NCBI GenBank assembly: GCA_900542985.1
Contig: UQPQ01000058.1
Span: 1 to 14,030, forward strand
Reading direction: 5' to 3'
DNA length: 14,030 bases
Origin: an uncultured Bacteroides sp.
GTDB taxonomy: Bacteria > Bacteroidota > Bacteroidia > Bacteroidales > Bacteroidaceae
Each line of letters opens with the position of its first letter. Positions within the stretch are counted from its first letter, which is position 1. Under the pieces are notes generated by a model. The model searched no databases. It was not told the origin of the DNA and was given only the letters and a program-made list of their open reading frames with translations. The position numbers and the translations under genes were made by a program. This document shows, piece by piece, positions 7,190 to 14,030 of this stretch.

Positions 7190-8383
7190 ATGAAAAAGAT
7201 AATTGATAGAATAGCCCGACGTATTTTTACGATAAGTGGCTTTACTACTAGTATTGCTATTTTGCTGATTATTGGCTTTTTGTTTAGTGAGGCAGTTGGA
7301 TTGTTCAGCAATCCGGTGGTCGACAAAGGCTATGTGCTGGCATTGAATCAGGATAATCCGGTAAAGCGACTAAGTGCACAGGAAATCAAACTCTTATTCG
7401 ATGAAGAAATTACGAACTGGAAAGAGTTGGGAGGACAAGATATTCCTGTAGAAGTATTCCGTTTGGAAGATCTTGATAAAATCTATACAGAAGAAGAACT
7501 CGGAGCCGAATATGAGTTGGCTGGAGCGAAGATTGCCGAATTGGTGAAGCAGCATAAAGGAATGATTGCATTTGTACCCTATTCGCTCATCGAGAAAGAA
7601 AGTGGAATGAAACTTATACAGGACGAGAATATCTCAGTAGAAGATGTACTGTTAGGAGATGAATGGTTTCCTACAGCCACACCTTCACCTATCTTCGGTA
7701 TTCTTCCTTTGATTGGAGGTACATTATGGGTAAGTTTTTTTGCTATTCTCATTGCTTTGCCGTTTGGACTGGCTGTTTCCATTTATCTGGCAGAAGTTGC
7801 CCATCCTAATGTACGTAAGTACCTGAAACCTATTATCGAGTTGTTGAATGGTATTCCTTCTGTCGTATATGGCTTTTTCGGATTGGCGGTAATTGTGCCT
7901 TTTCTGCAGAAAACGTTCCATCTTCCCGTCGGAGAATCGGGTTTGGCTGGAAGTATCGTATTGGCTATTATGGCACTTCCTACCATCATTACCGTGGCAG
8001 AAGATGCGATGCGCAGCTGTCCGCGTATGATGCGTGAAGCCAGTCTTGCATTGGGAGCTACTCACTGGCAAACCATTTATAAGGTAGTGATTCCTTTTTC
8101 TATTTCGGGCATTACATCAGGAGTAGTCTTGGGTATCGGCCGGGCTATTGGTGAAACCATGGCTGTACTGATGGTGACCGGTAATGCTGCGGTAATTCCT
8201 ACAAGTATTCTGGAGCCACTGCGTACTATCCCTGCTACGATTGCTGCCGAATTGGGTGAAGCGCCTGCAGGAGGAGCACACTATCAGTCTCTGTTCTTGC
8301 TGGGGGTAATATTGTTCTTCATTACACTGATTATCAACTCTTGTGTGGAAATTGTTTCTGCACGCAACAAATTCAAGAAATAA
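7190..8383 (+). CDS. pstC: Phosphate ABC transporter permease PstC with an inserted PstS-like lobe
   Basis: Inner-membrane permease subunit of the PstSCAB phosphate importer. At 397 residues it is about 80 longer than E. coli PstC (319). Membrane segment 1 is at roughly 16-38 (ISGFTTSIAILLIIGFLFSEA); the permease core resumes at GDEWFPT (156-162), the counterpart of the E. coli TKEWDAP region. It continues through GIPSVVYGFFGL (221-232), the EAA cytoplasmic loop REASLALGATHWQTI (282-296) and GRAIGETMAV (317-326). Residues about 46-150 are an extra periplasmic domain. Residues 50-90 align without gaps to PstS 105-145, sharing NPV, ITNWKE and GG, and 115-134 align to PstS 180-199. The PstS phosphate loops (GSDT, GGGSG, SRETSSGT) have no counterpart. 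This part probably docks or gates rather than binds phosphate. pstA starts 3 bp after the stop. Confidence 0.95.
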   Translation: MKKIIDRIARRIFTISGFTTSIAILLIIGFLFSEAVGLFSNPVVDKGYVLALNQDNPVKRLSAQEIKLLFDEEITNWKELGGQDIPVEVFRLEDLDKIYTEEELGAEYELAGAKIAELVKQHKGMIAFVPYSLIEKESGMKLIQDENISVEDVLLGDEWFPTATPSPIFGILPLIGGTLWVSFFAILIALPFGLAVSIYLAEVAHPNVRKYLKPIIELLNGIPSVVYGFFGLAVIVPFLQKTFHLPVGESGLAGSIVLAIMALPTIITVAEDAMRSCPRMMREASLALGATHWQTIYKVVIPFSISGITSGVVLGIGRAIGETMAVLMVTGNAAVIPTSILEPLRTIPATIAAELGEAPAGGAHYQSLFLLGVILFFITLIINSCVEIVSARNKFKK

Positions 8384-8386
8384 AAC

Positions 8387-9271
8387 ATGGCTATTCAAAC
8401 AAATCCTTCTTATACACGTAAAAAGCAAAGAATACAGAAGATAATGTTTGCTTGTTTTCGCATGCTTAGTTATGGTGTAGCACTTTTGCTTTTCTTTATC
8501 CTTGGTTTTATTCTGGTGAAAGGTATTGGAGTGATTAATTGGGAATTCTTGACCGAAGCTCCCACTGACGGGATGACCAAAGGGGGCATATGGCCGGCTA
8601 TTGTCGGAACTTTTTATCTGATGATAGGAAGTGCATTATTTTCCTTCCCCATTGGAGTGATGAGTGGCATTTACATGAATGAGTATGCTCCGCAGGGCAA
8701 GTTAGTTGCTTTTATCCGCATGATGACCAATAATCTGGCAGGTATTCCTTCCATTGTATTTGGTCTGTTTGGTATGGCTTTCTTTGTAAACTATCTGAGT
8801 TTTGGAGACAGTATTCTGGCCGGATCATTTACCTTGGGCCTGTTGGCACTGCCTATTGTAATCCGTACCACAGAAGAGGCTTTTAAGGATATTCCAGACA
8901 GTTATCGTGAGGGAAGTCTGGCTTTGGGAGCTACTAAAGCGCAGACTATATGGAAAGTCCTGCTTCCTATGGCCATGCCACGTATTATTACCGGATTGAT
9001 TCTTTCACTGGGGCGTGTATCGGGAGAAACAGCTCCTATCCTGTTTACTTGTGCGGCTTATTTCCTTCCGAAATTGCCCGAAAGTGTTTTCGATCAATGT
9101 ATGGCATTGCCTTATCATCTGTATGTAGTGGCAACAAGCGGAACCGATATCGAAGCACAGCTTCCTATTGCTTATGGAACGGCCCTTGTGTTGATTCTGT
9201 TGGTGCTGATTATGAATTTGGCAGCGAATGCTGTCCGCAAATTTTTTGAAAACAAATTAAAATCGAAATAA
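8387..9271 (+). CDS. pstA: Phosphate ABC transporter permease PstA
   Basis: Second inner-membrane permease subunit, pairing with PstC. The 294 residues are a normal length. Membrane segment 1 is at about 26-47 (MLSYGVALLLFFILGFILVKG), followed by a short periplasmic stretch (NWEFLTEAPT) with no insertion, unlike PstC. The permease core holds TNNLAGIPSIVFGLFGMAFF (114-133), the EAA loop REGSLALGATKAQTIW (174-189) that contacts PstB, and GRVSGETAPILFT (209-221). The ATG at 8387 lies 3 bp after pstC, indicating translational coupling. pstB follows after 12 bp. Confidence 0.96.
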   Translation: MAIQTNPSYTRKKQRIQKIMFACFRMLSYGVALLLFFILGFILVKGIGVINWEFLTEAPTDGMTKGGIWPAIVGTFYLMIGSALFSFPIGVMSGIYMNEYAPQGKLVAFIRMMTNNLAGIPSIVFGLFGMAFFVNYLSFGDSILAGSFTLGLLALPIVIRTTEEAFKDIPDSYREGSLALGATKAQTIWKVLLPMAMPRIITGLILSLGRVSGETAPILFTCAAYFLPKLPESVFDQCMALPYHLYVVATSGTDIEAQLPIAYGTALVLILLVLIMNLAANAVRKFFENKLKSK

Positions 9272-9283
9272 CTCATCTGATAT

Positions 9284-10036
9284 ATGAATAAGATTGAAGC
9301 AAGAAACGTAGATTTCTATTATGGGAATTTTCACGCATTGAAGAATATCAACATTCAGATACCTAATAATGAAGTGGTAGCTTTTATTGGTCCTTCGGGA
9401 TGCGGAAAGTCTACTTTTCTCCGTTTGTTTAATCGTATGAACGACTTGATTCCCGGAACTAAATTGACTGGGGAAATTCTGATTGACGGACAAAACATCT
9501 ACGACAAGTCTGTTGATGTAGATTCTTTGAGAAAGAATGTGGGAATGGTGTTTCAGCGTCCGAATCCTTTTCCAAAGAGTATTTTTGAAAATGTGGCTTA
9601 CGGATTGCGTGTAAACGGTATAAAAGATAAGGAATTTATAGAGCACCGTGTAGTAGAAGCCTTGAAAGGAGCTGCTTTATGGGAAGAAGTAAAGAGTAAG
9701 TTGAAGGATTCGGCTTATGCCTTGTCTGGCGGACAGCAGCAGCGTCTTTGTATTGCCCGTGCCATGGCTGTGGAGCCTTCTATCTTGCTGATGGACGAAC
9801 CTGCTTCGGCACTCGACCCTATTTCTACAGCTAAAGTGGAAGAACTGATTTGTGAGCTGGGTGAAAAGACTACGGTCATTATTGTCACACACAGCATGCA
9901 GCAGGCAGCCCGTGTGAGTCACAAGACCGCCTTCTTCTATATGGGTGAGATGGTTGAATTTGATGATACCAAGAAGATATTTACCAATCCTGCTCAGGAA
10001 GCTACTCAGAATTATATTACCGGTCGATTTGGATAA
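9284..10036 (+). CDS. pstB: Phosphate ABC transporter ATP-binding protein PstB
   Basis: Cytoplasmic ATPase that drives phosphate import. All nucleotide-binding motifs are intact: Walker [10 protein letters not shown] (36-44), Q-loop at Gln91 in the PstB-characteristic [12 protein letters not shown] (89-100), signature LSGGQQQR (147-154), Walker B ILLMDEP (167-173), D-loop SALD (175-178) and switch His203. The 250-residue length and the NRMNDLIPG segment (50-58) are typical of PstB rather than other ABC ATPases. It sits between pstA and phoU with short gaps of 12 and 21 bp. Confidence 0.97.
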   Translation: MNKIEARNVDFYYGNFHALKNINIQIPNNEVVAFIGPSGCGKSTFLRLFNRMNDLIPGTKLTGEILIDGQNIYDKSVDVDSLRKNVGMVFQRPNPFPKSIFENVAYGLRVNGIKDKEFIEHRVVEALKGAALWEEVKSKLKDSAYALSGGQQQRLCIARAMAVEPSILLMDEPASALDPISTAKVEELICELGEKTTVIIVTHSMQQAARVSHKTAFFYMGEMVEFDDTKKIFTNPAQEATQNYITGRFG

Positions 10037-10057
10037 ACTTAACCCTTTCATACAATT

Positions 10058-10744
10058 ATGGTAAAATTTGTAGAAAACGAACTTCAGACAATAAAGAACG
10101 AAGTAAATGAGATGTGGACATTGGTCTATCAGCAATTGAGCGATGCTTATCAGGCCGTGTTGAATGCGGATACTTCGTTGGCTGATAAAGTGGCAGCTCG
10201 TGAAAAGCGGGTTAATGCATTCGAACTGAAAATAGACAGCGACATTGAAGATTTCATTGCCTTGTATAATCCTGTTGCAGTCGATTTGCGTTTTGCATTG
10301 GCCATGCTGAAAATTAATAATAATTTGGAACGTATTGGTGACTATGCCGATAGCATTGCCCGTTTTGTTATTCGTACTCAACTGAAGCCGGAAAATAAGA
10401 TTCTTTTTAGTAGTTTACAGATACATGAAATGTTTGATACTGTATTGTCTATGTTGAATACTACATATGAATCGCTGCAGAAGCAGGATTTATCGATGGC
10501 TAAATCTGTATTTGATAAAGATGAAGTATTGGATATATTAAATCAGAATGCTATTGATACATTGGCAGATCATGCTACGGAACATCCGGAGGATATAAAG
10601 CTTTGTTTGGAAACCGCAGGTATTTTCCGTAAACTGGAACGGGCTGGCGACCACATCAATAATCTGGCAGAAGAAACAATCTTCTATATTGATGCAGAGG
10701 TTTTAAAACATCGTAAATCAGCAGAACTGCAAGAAAACGCATAA
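10058..10744 (+). CDS. phoU: Phosphate signalling regulator PhoU
   Basis: Peripheral cytoplasmic protein that links Pst transport to the PhoR sensor and represses the Pho response when phosphate is plentiful (known for the family). It is all-helical, 228 residues, built from two repeated three-helix halves. Each half carries the metal-cluster motif ExxxD: NNLERIGDYADSI (88-100, with Glu91, Asp95, Asp98) and RKLERAGDHINNL (191-203, with Glu194, Asp198). DLRFALAMLKI (76-86) is the conserved helix before the first motif. It is the last gene of the pst operon, ahead of a long terminator. Confidence 0.96.
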   Translation: MVKFVENELQTIKNEVNEMWTLVYQQLSDAYQAVLNADTSLADKVAAREKRVNAFELKIDSDIEDFIALYNPVAVDLRFALAMLKINNNLERIGDYADSIARFVIRTQLKPENKILFSSLQIHEMFDTVLSMLNTTYESLQKQDLSMAKSVFDKDEVLDILNQNAIDTLADHATEHPEDIKLCLETAGIFRKLERAGDHINNLAEETIFYIDAEVLKHRKSAELQENA

Positions 10745-10768
10745 AGAAGTTTCTGAATAATCGATTTC

Positions 10769-10849
10769 AATAAATCCTTGTACTTTCTGTAGAAAGGGAA
10801 TAGGCATAGTTATTTCCGGAACTATAAAAGTACAGGGATTTATTCTTTT
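10769..10849 (+). terminator. Terminator of the pst operon
   Basis: An outer 18-bp stem with one mismatch (10769-10786 with 10827-10844; arms AATAAATCCTTGTACTTT and AAAGTACAGGGATTTATT) encloses an inner hairpin, ATAGTT/AACTAT, around TTCCGG. CTTTT follows. It begins 24 bp after the phoU stop codon. The nested shape is unusual for a plain terminator. Confidence 0.8.
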
Positions 10850-10960
10850 AAACAACAAGCCTTCAAATTGTACTTTAATCCAAACAGACTGTGATTAAAT
10901 TTGTCATCTTTTGGCAAATAGAGTATATGGCAGGAATAAAAAAGTACCGGTGAATGTCGG

Positions 10961-11044
10961 AAACTTTAATCGGCGTCGCCGAATGTAGAAATGTCGTCGT
11001 TGGCTGTATAATCGACGTGGGCGATTATGTATCCGACGTCGTCG
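10961..11044. repeat. Four-copy, 21-bp imperfect tandem repeat
   Basis: Four contiguous 21-bp units lie at 10961-10981, 10982-11002, 11003-11023 and 11024-11044. On the - strand the approximate consensus is CGNCGACGTCGATTATACAT, rich in CGACG/GACGTC and clearly more GC-rich than the AT-rich flanks. A fifth, very decayed unit may lie at 10940-10960. The - strand frame across it would read as a 7-residue Arg-rich repeat (RRRRIHN, RPRRLYS, QRRHFYI, RRRRLKF), but it runs through the POT terminator with no sign of being a gene. It lies in a 410-bp convergent intergenic region between the phoU and POT terminators; apart from these three elements I see nothing there. Confidence 0.8.
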
Positions 11045-11081
11045 ATTTAAAAAAGCAAATAGAATCACGAATACGTAGCAT

Positions 11082-11123
11082 AAAAAAACAGAGACCATCT
11101 CAAGCTTATTTTGAGATGGTCTC
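11082..11123 (-). terminator. Terminator of the complete POT transporter gene
   Basis: A perfect 13-bp stem, GAGACCATCTCAA (11091-11103) with TTGAGATGGTCTC (11111-11123), has a 7-nt loop and is followed on the - strand by TG and seven T (11088-11082). It lies about 30 bp past the transporter stop codon. Confidence 0.92.
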
Positions 11124-11154
11124 GTCCTTTTATGATAAGTTGTATTGTAATCGC

Positions 11155-12726
11155 TTATTTAGCTACTTTTTCCAACCATTTTACCATAGAGAGCATTACT
11201 ATCATGGAAGCACCGGTAGCACCTACGAATACCAACCAGCATGCCCAGATAGGAACTGTGGTGTACAAGATACCTCCGACAAACAGCAGTGAGTTTCCTA
11301 CAGCTGTAGCTGCAAGCCAGCATCCCTGCATCAATCCTTGCAAATGAGGAGGAGCCACTTTCGAAACGAATGACAATCCTAATGGAGAAATAAACAACTC
11401 GGCTACTGTCAGGATGAAATACAAGCCAATCATAATCCATGGTGTAACACGGATGGCATCAACCTGCTCTGCAGTCATGGTACTCAAAGCATCTTTTGTT
11501 GGAAGTGTGAATGAGAATACCATAAGGAAGATATAAGCCAAAGCTGCAATACCCATACCGATGGCAATCTTCATCGGAGTAGAAGGTTCTTTACCCTTTT
11601 CTTTCATCGAACTGAAAATCCACATGATAAGCGGAGTCAGTGTTACTACGAAGAATGGGTTTACAGACTGGAAGATTTCTGCTCCTTTGATTTGAGTAAA
11701 TCCTAAATCGATATTGATTACACTGAGGTCTACATAGTCGCGTGCAAAGTAAGTCAGTGAGTAACCGTTCTGGTGGAACGACAACCAGAAGAAGATAACG
11801 ATACCAAATACAGCAAACAAAGCATAGATACGCTGTTTGATTTCTTTAGCATTCATCTGGATTTCTTCTTTATTTACAGTAGCTTTTGCTGTTTTGCTTT
11901 CTGCCGCTTTCTTTCCTGGATCTGGGAATGTATTCTTGTTAGACAGATAGATAACCAGTGAAATAATCATTGCTACGATAGCGGCCATAAATGCATAGTG
12001 GAAACCACGGTTGAATACGTCAAGGTAATTGTTTACGAAAGCTCCCATGTCAGTAACAGCTTCACCGCTCAGAGAAACCTTGTTGGCCAATACTGTCAGG
12101 TTTTCCATAGCCTGTGGAGCCATTTCCTTTCCGTGGATGATTGCTTCGCGGTACTGATGGCAAAGTTCTGGCAAAGTTGCATCATAGTCGAAGTTGTTTG
12201 CTTTCAACCACCAGTTACGGACACCAATTGCAATAAATGGAGCGAATACAGCACCTACATTGATAAACATGTAGAATATCTGGAATCCGGCATCGCGTAA
12301 ATGTGAATATTTAGGATCATCGTACATTTGTCCTACCAGTGCCTGAAGGTTTCCTTTGAACAAACCATTACCGAAGGCAATTACAGCCAATCCCAGGCAA
12401 GTTAATCCTAAGTAAAGAGGAAGACTTGGAACTGGAGTAGGAGTAGGGATGGCAATAATCAGATATCCGATAGCCATCAGAACGAGACCGGCGAAAATAG
12501 TTCCTTTAAAGTTTTTAGTTTTGTCAGCTATTATACCTCCGGCCAAAGCCAAAATGTAGATAGATGCATAAAAAGCTGAATAGATATATCCGGTTGTGGT
12601 TTCAGACAAACCGAATTTAGCAGAGATAAACAAGGTTAGAATTGCCATCATGATGTAAAAGCCAAAACGCTCTCCCATATTGGCTAAAGCTGCGGCAACC
12701 AATCCCTTTGGATGTTTGTTGAACAT
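11155..12726 (-). CDS. POT/PTR2-family proton-dependent oligopeptide transporter
   Basis: Inner-membrane major-facilitator protein of 523 residues, predicted to import di- and tripeptides with protons. Seen: NMGERFGFY at 16-24, GGIIADKTKNFKG (63-75) as the loop 2-3 motif, FGNGLFKGNLQALVG (118-132) and FYMFINVGAVFAPF (151-164), the PTR2 signature region. The C-terminal half has the FWLSFHQNGYSLTYF and LFISPLGLSFVSKVAPPHLQG blocks seen in POT proteins. A hydrophilic linker near residue 270 (KKAAESKTAKATVNKEE) separates the halves. In the canonical ExxERFxYY motif the first Glu is Asn16 here, while Glu19-Arg20 remain. The substrate cannot be read from sequence. A second POT gene lies 114 bp upstream on the same strand, but a promoter-like element sits between them. 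Confidence 0.93.
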   Translation of the reverse strand: MFNKHPKGLVAAALANMGERFGFYIMMAILTLFISAKFGLSETTTGYIYSAFYASIYILALAGGIIADKTKNFKGTIFAGLVLMAIGYLIIAIPTPTPVPSLPLYLGLTCLGLAVIAFGNGLFKGNLQALVGQMYDDPKYSHLRDAGFQIFYMFINVGAVFAPFIAIGVRNWWLKANNFDYDATLPELCHQYREAIIHGKEMAPQAMENLTVLANKVSLSGEAVTDMGAFVNNYLDVFNRGFHYAFMAAIVAMIISLVIYLSNKNTFPDPGKKAAESKTAKATVNKEEIQMNAKEIKQRIYALFAVFGIVIFFWLSFHQNGYSLTYFARDYVDLSVINIDLGFTQIKGAEIFQSVNPFFVVTLTPLIMWIFSSMKEKGKEPSTPMKIAIGMGIAALAYIFLMVFSFTLPTKDALSTMTAEQVDAIRVTPWIMIGLYFILTVAELFISPLGLSFVSKVAPPHLQGLMQGCWLAATAVGNSLLFVGGILYTTVPIWACWLVFVGATGASMIVMLSMVKWLEKVAK

Positions 12727-12772
12727 AAATTGATGAAGATTTAAAAAGTTAATATTAGATTTTATTAATATG

Positions 12773-12780
12773 CAAAGATA
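12773..12780 (-). promoter_or_regulatory. Putative -7 element of the complete POT gene
   Basis: The - strand reads TATCTTTG, a perfect TAnnTTTG box, 46 bp before the ATG. No clear TTTG -33 box is visible at standard spacing. It suggests the gene can be expressed independently of the truncated POT gene upstream. Confidence 0.5.
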
Positions 12781-12840
12781 AAATTTTTATAGAATGTACA
12801 TATGTTTTATCTGTATAAATTCGTTTGTAAGATGTAATAC

Positions 12841-14007
12841 TTATACGTCTTTCATCATCTTTTGTAATTTTCCGGAAATGACAAACAAGATGAGAGCTGC
12901 TGTTCCACTCATAAATACAAACAGCATGAAGAAGTCGTAAAGGTTTTCTATCTGATATCCTAAAAAGTGTCTTACGGTTCCATGCTCAGGGTAATATCCG
13001 CTTAAAACTCCGGCAAATTTATTGGCTGCTGAAGTGCTCAGATACCATACTCCCATCATCAGAGAAGAGAAACGTACCGGAGAGAGCTTGTATACCAACG
13101 ACAATCCTATTGGAGCCAGACAGAGTTCTCCCATTGTATGAATCAAATATAATCCAGTAAGCCAAACCATGCTGACTTTTACACCCGGTTCAATGTCTTT
13201 TACACCGAAAGCAATGTATAAGTATCCCATTGAAAGGAGGAACAAACCAATAGCTTGTTTGCGTGGAGAACTGGGCTCCAATCCTCGTTTGCCTAAGAAA
13301 GACCAGATAGCTGCAAAAACCGGAGCAAGCGTTACAATCATAATAGGATTGAACGATTGGAAATAGGCTGCTGGCATTTCCCAATTGCCTATATGACGAT
13401 CGGTCTGCTCGTCTGCAAAGAATGTGAGTGAGGCTCCAGCCTGTTCGTAGGCAGCCCAGAAAAAGATGACAAAAAATGCAATAATATAGATTACCCCGAT
13501 TCTCATTTTTTCGGTACCAGTCAGCGAGTGGTCTGTGATAATCGTAAGTGGTATGATTATGGCTGTAGCATAAATCAAGGCACCTATCCAGTCGGTGTTG
13601 GCAAAGACAGACCATCCGGAGGCATTCCAGTCGACAGCAAACAACAAGGTCAGAATCAAGGTTCCCATTACCATGAAAGTAGTTCTTTGGGTGGCTTTAC
13701 TTTTGCAGGGTTGCTCTGGTGTATTCTTGTCTGCCTGAGTATATTTTGTAGGAGGCATTCCTACAGGTTCGCCATCAGGTCCGCAAATGTATTTGTTTTT
13801 TAAAATTTGGAATACAGTAGCTCCCAGTAACATTCCTATACATGAAGCCAGAAATCCCCATTTGAAATCTTCCGGATGTCCGGTATTTCCTACTAATCCA
13901 CATACTAGTGGGGCAAGTGTAGAACCTACGTTTACCCCCATATAGAAAATGGTGAAAGCTGCATCTTTTCTTTTATCCCTAAAATCCGCAACTATCATCC
14001 AATACAC
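12841..14007 (-). CDS. POT/PTR2-family peptide transporter, N-terminally truncated at the window edge
   Basis: A second proton-dependent oligopeptide transporter, paralogous to its neighbour. POT similarity begins at DKRKDAAFTIFYMGVNVGS (the PTR2 FYMxxNxG signature) and continues to the end: FWAAYEQAGASLTFFADEQT (a canonical FWxxxEQxxxS block), QSFNPIMIVTLAPVFAAIWS, and ELCLAPIGLSLVYKLSPVRF. Upstream of that, the frame enters the 53-bp terminal repeat. The expected FGNGxFKxN...VG segment, present in the neighbour, is replaced by unrelated sequence, and about 140 N-terminal residues are missing. The GTG at 14007 lies within the repeat arm and is not a believable native start; the frame is open to 14030. 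Whether the gene is really disrupted or only cut by assembly cannot be told from this window. Confidence 0.85.
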   Translation of the reverse strand: MYWMIVADFRDKRKDAAFTIFYMGVNVGSTLAPLVCGLVGNTGHPEDFKWGFLASCIGMLLGATVFQILKNKYICGPDGEPVGMPPTKYTQADKNTPEQPCKSKATQRTTFMVMGTLILTLLFAVDWNASGWSVFANTDWIGALIYATAIIIPLTIITDHSLTGTEKMRIGVIYIIAFFVIFFWAAYEQAGASLTFFADEQTDRHIGNWEMPAAYFQSFNPIMIVTLAPVFAAIWSFLGKRGLEPSSPRKQAIGLFLLSMGYLYIAFGVKDIEPGVKVSMVWLTGLYLIHTMGELCLAPIGLSLVYKLSPVRFSSLMMGVWYLSTSAANKFAGVLSGYYPEHGTVRHFLGYQIENLYDFFMLFVFMSGTAALILFVISGKLQKMMKDV

Positions 14008-14029
14008 GATTAAGGGTAGATTTATGAGT
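13977..14029. repeat. Right arm of the 53-bp perfect terminal inverted repeat
   Basis: Exact reverse complement of bases 1-53, with one extra base (C) after it at 14030. Read outward from the window, both arms begin CCCTAAAATCCGCAACTATC. This arm replaces the conserved upstream part of the POT gene, so it is foreign to that gene too. Confidence 0.9.
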
Positions 14030-14030
14030 C

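Noticed and set aside
10904..11098. Small Arg-rich - strand open frame (64 codons) across the 21-bp repeats.
   Set aside because: It begins within the stem of the POT terminator and owes its Arg content to the CGN-rich repeat; there is no promoter or family similarity.
10954..11292. 112-codon + strand frame across the repeat array and the POT 3' end.
   Set aside because: It runs through a strong terminator hairpin and antisense into a well-supported transporter gene.
1..14030. Composite transposon spanning the whole window, bounded by the 53-bp inverted arms.
   Set aside because: The cargo is core chromosomal genes (truA, pst operon, dipeptidase) without transposase, resistance or accessory genes. 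Independent copies of one element, or an assembly edge, explain the arms more simply.

Overview
The window looks like a contig or region from a Bacteroidales gut bacterium, most likely Bacteroides or a close relative. The evidence is moderately AT-rich DNA, Bacteroidetes-type promoter elements (TAnnTTTG -7 boxes, few Shine-Dalgarno sites), lipoprotein signals and protein sequences typical of that group. No tRNA, rRNA, CRISPR array, phage gene or complete insertion sequence is visible. Most of the content is ordinary chromosomal core gene material.

Layout, left to right. (1) A 3' fragment of a lamin-tail-domain protein, then a lipoprotein nonspecific DNA/RNA endonuclease (DRGH type), both + strand and each followed by a strong hairpin terminator. 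(2) On the - strand, an M20-family dipeptidase and an FMN-dependent nitronate monooxygenase/FabK-like protein, each with its own promoter-like element. (3) On the + strand, a DUF5715-like lipoprotein with an M15-peptidase-like His/Asp/His pattern, followed 6 bp later by truA. (4) A complete phosphate-uptake operon, pstS-pstC-pstA-pstB-phoU, + strand, closed by a long terminator. (5) On the - strand, two tandem POT/PTR2-family peptide transporters; the second lacks its N-terminal part at the right edge.

Three things stand out. First, PstC carries a periplasmic insertion of about 110 residues between its first membrane segment and the permease core. It is clearly homologous to the second lobe of the PstS protein encoded just upstream, but it lacks the phosphate-contacting motifs. 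Second, the two convergent intergenic regions (nuclease/dipeptidase and phoU/POT) each hold, between their two opposing terminators, a short four-copy array with a 22-bp or 21-bp period. The two arrays are unrelated in sequence but alike in architecture and position. Third, the two edges of the window are a perfect 53-bp inverted repeat that interrupts the reading frame at the left edge and replaces the conserved N-terminal POT motif at the right edge. This suggests two copies of a mobile-element end, or an assembly breakpoint at one.

Functionally, the Pst system imports phosphate and PhoU restrains Pho signalling. The exported nuclease could in principle feed it by releasing nucleotides from extracellular DNA. 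The POT transporters and the dipeptidase together fit di/tripeptide uptake and cytoplasmic cleavage. These links rest on gene content only.
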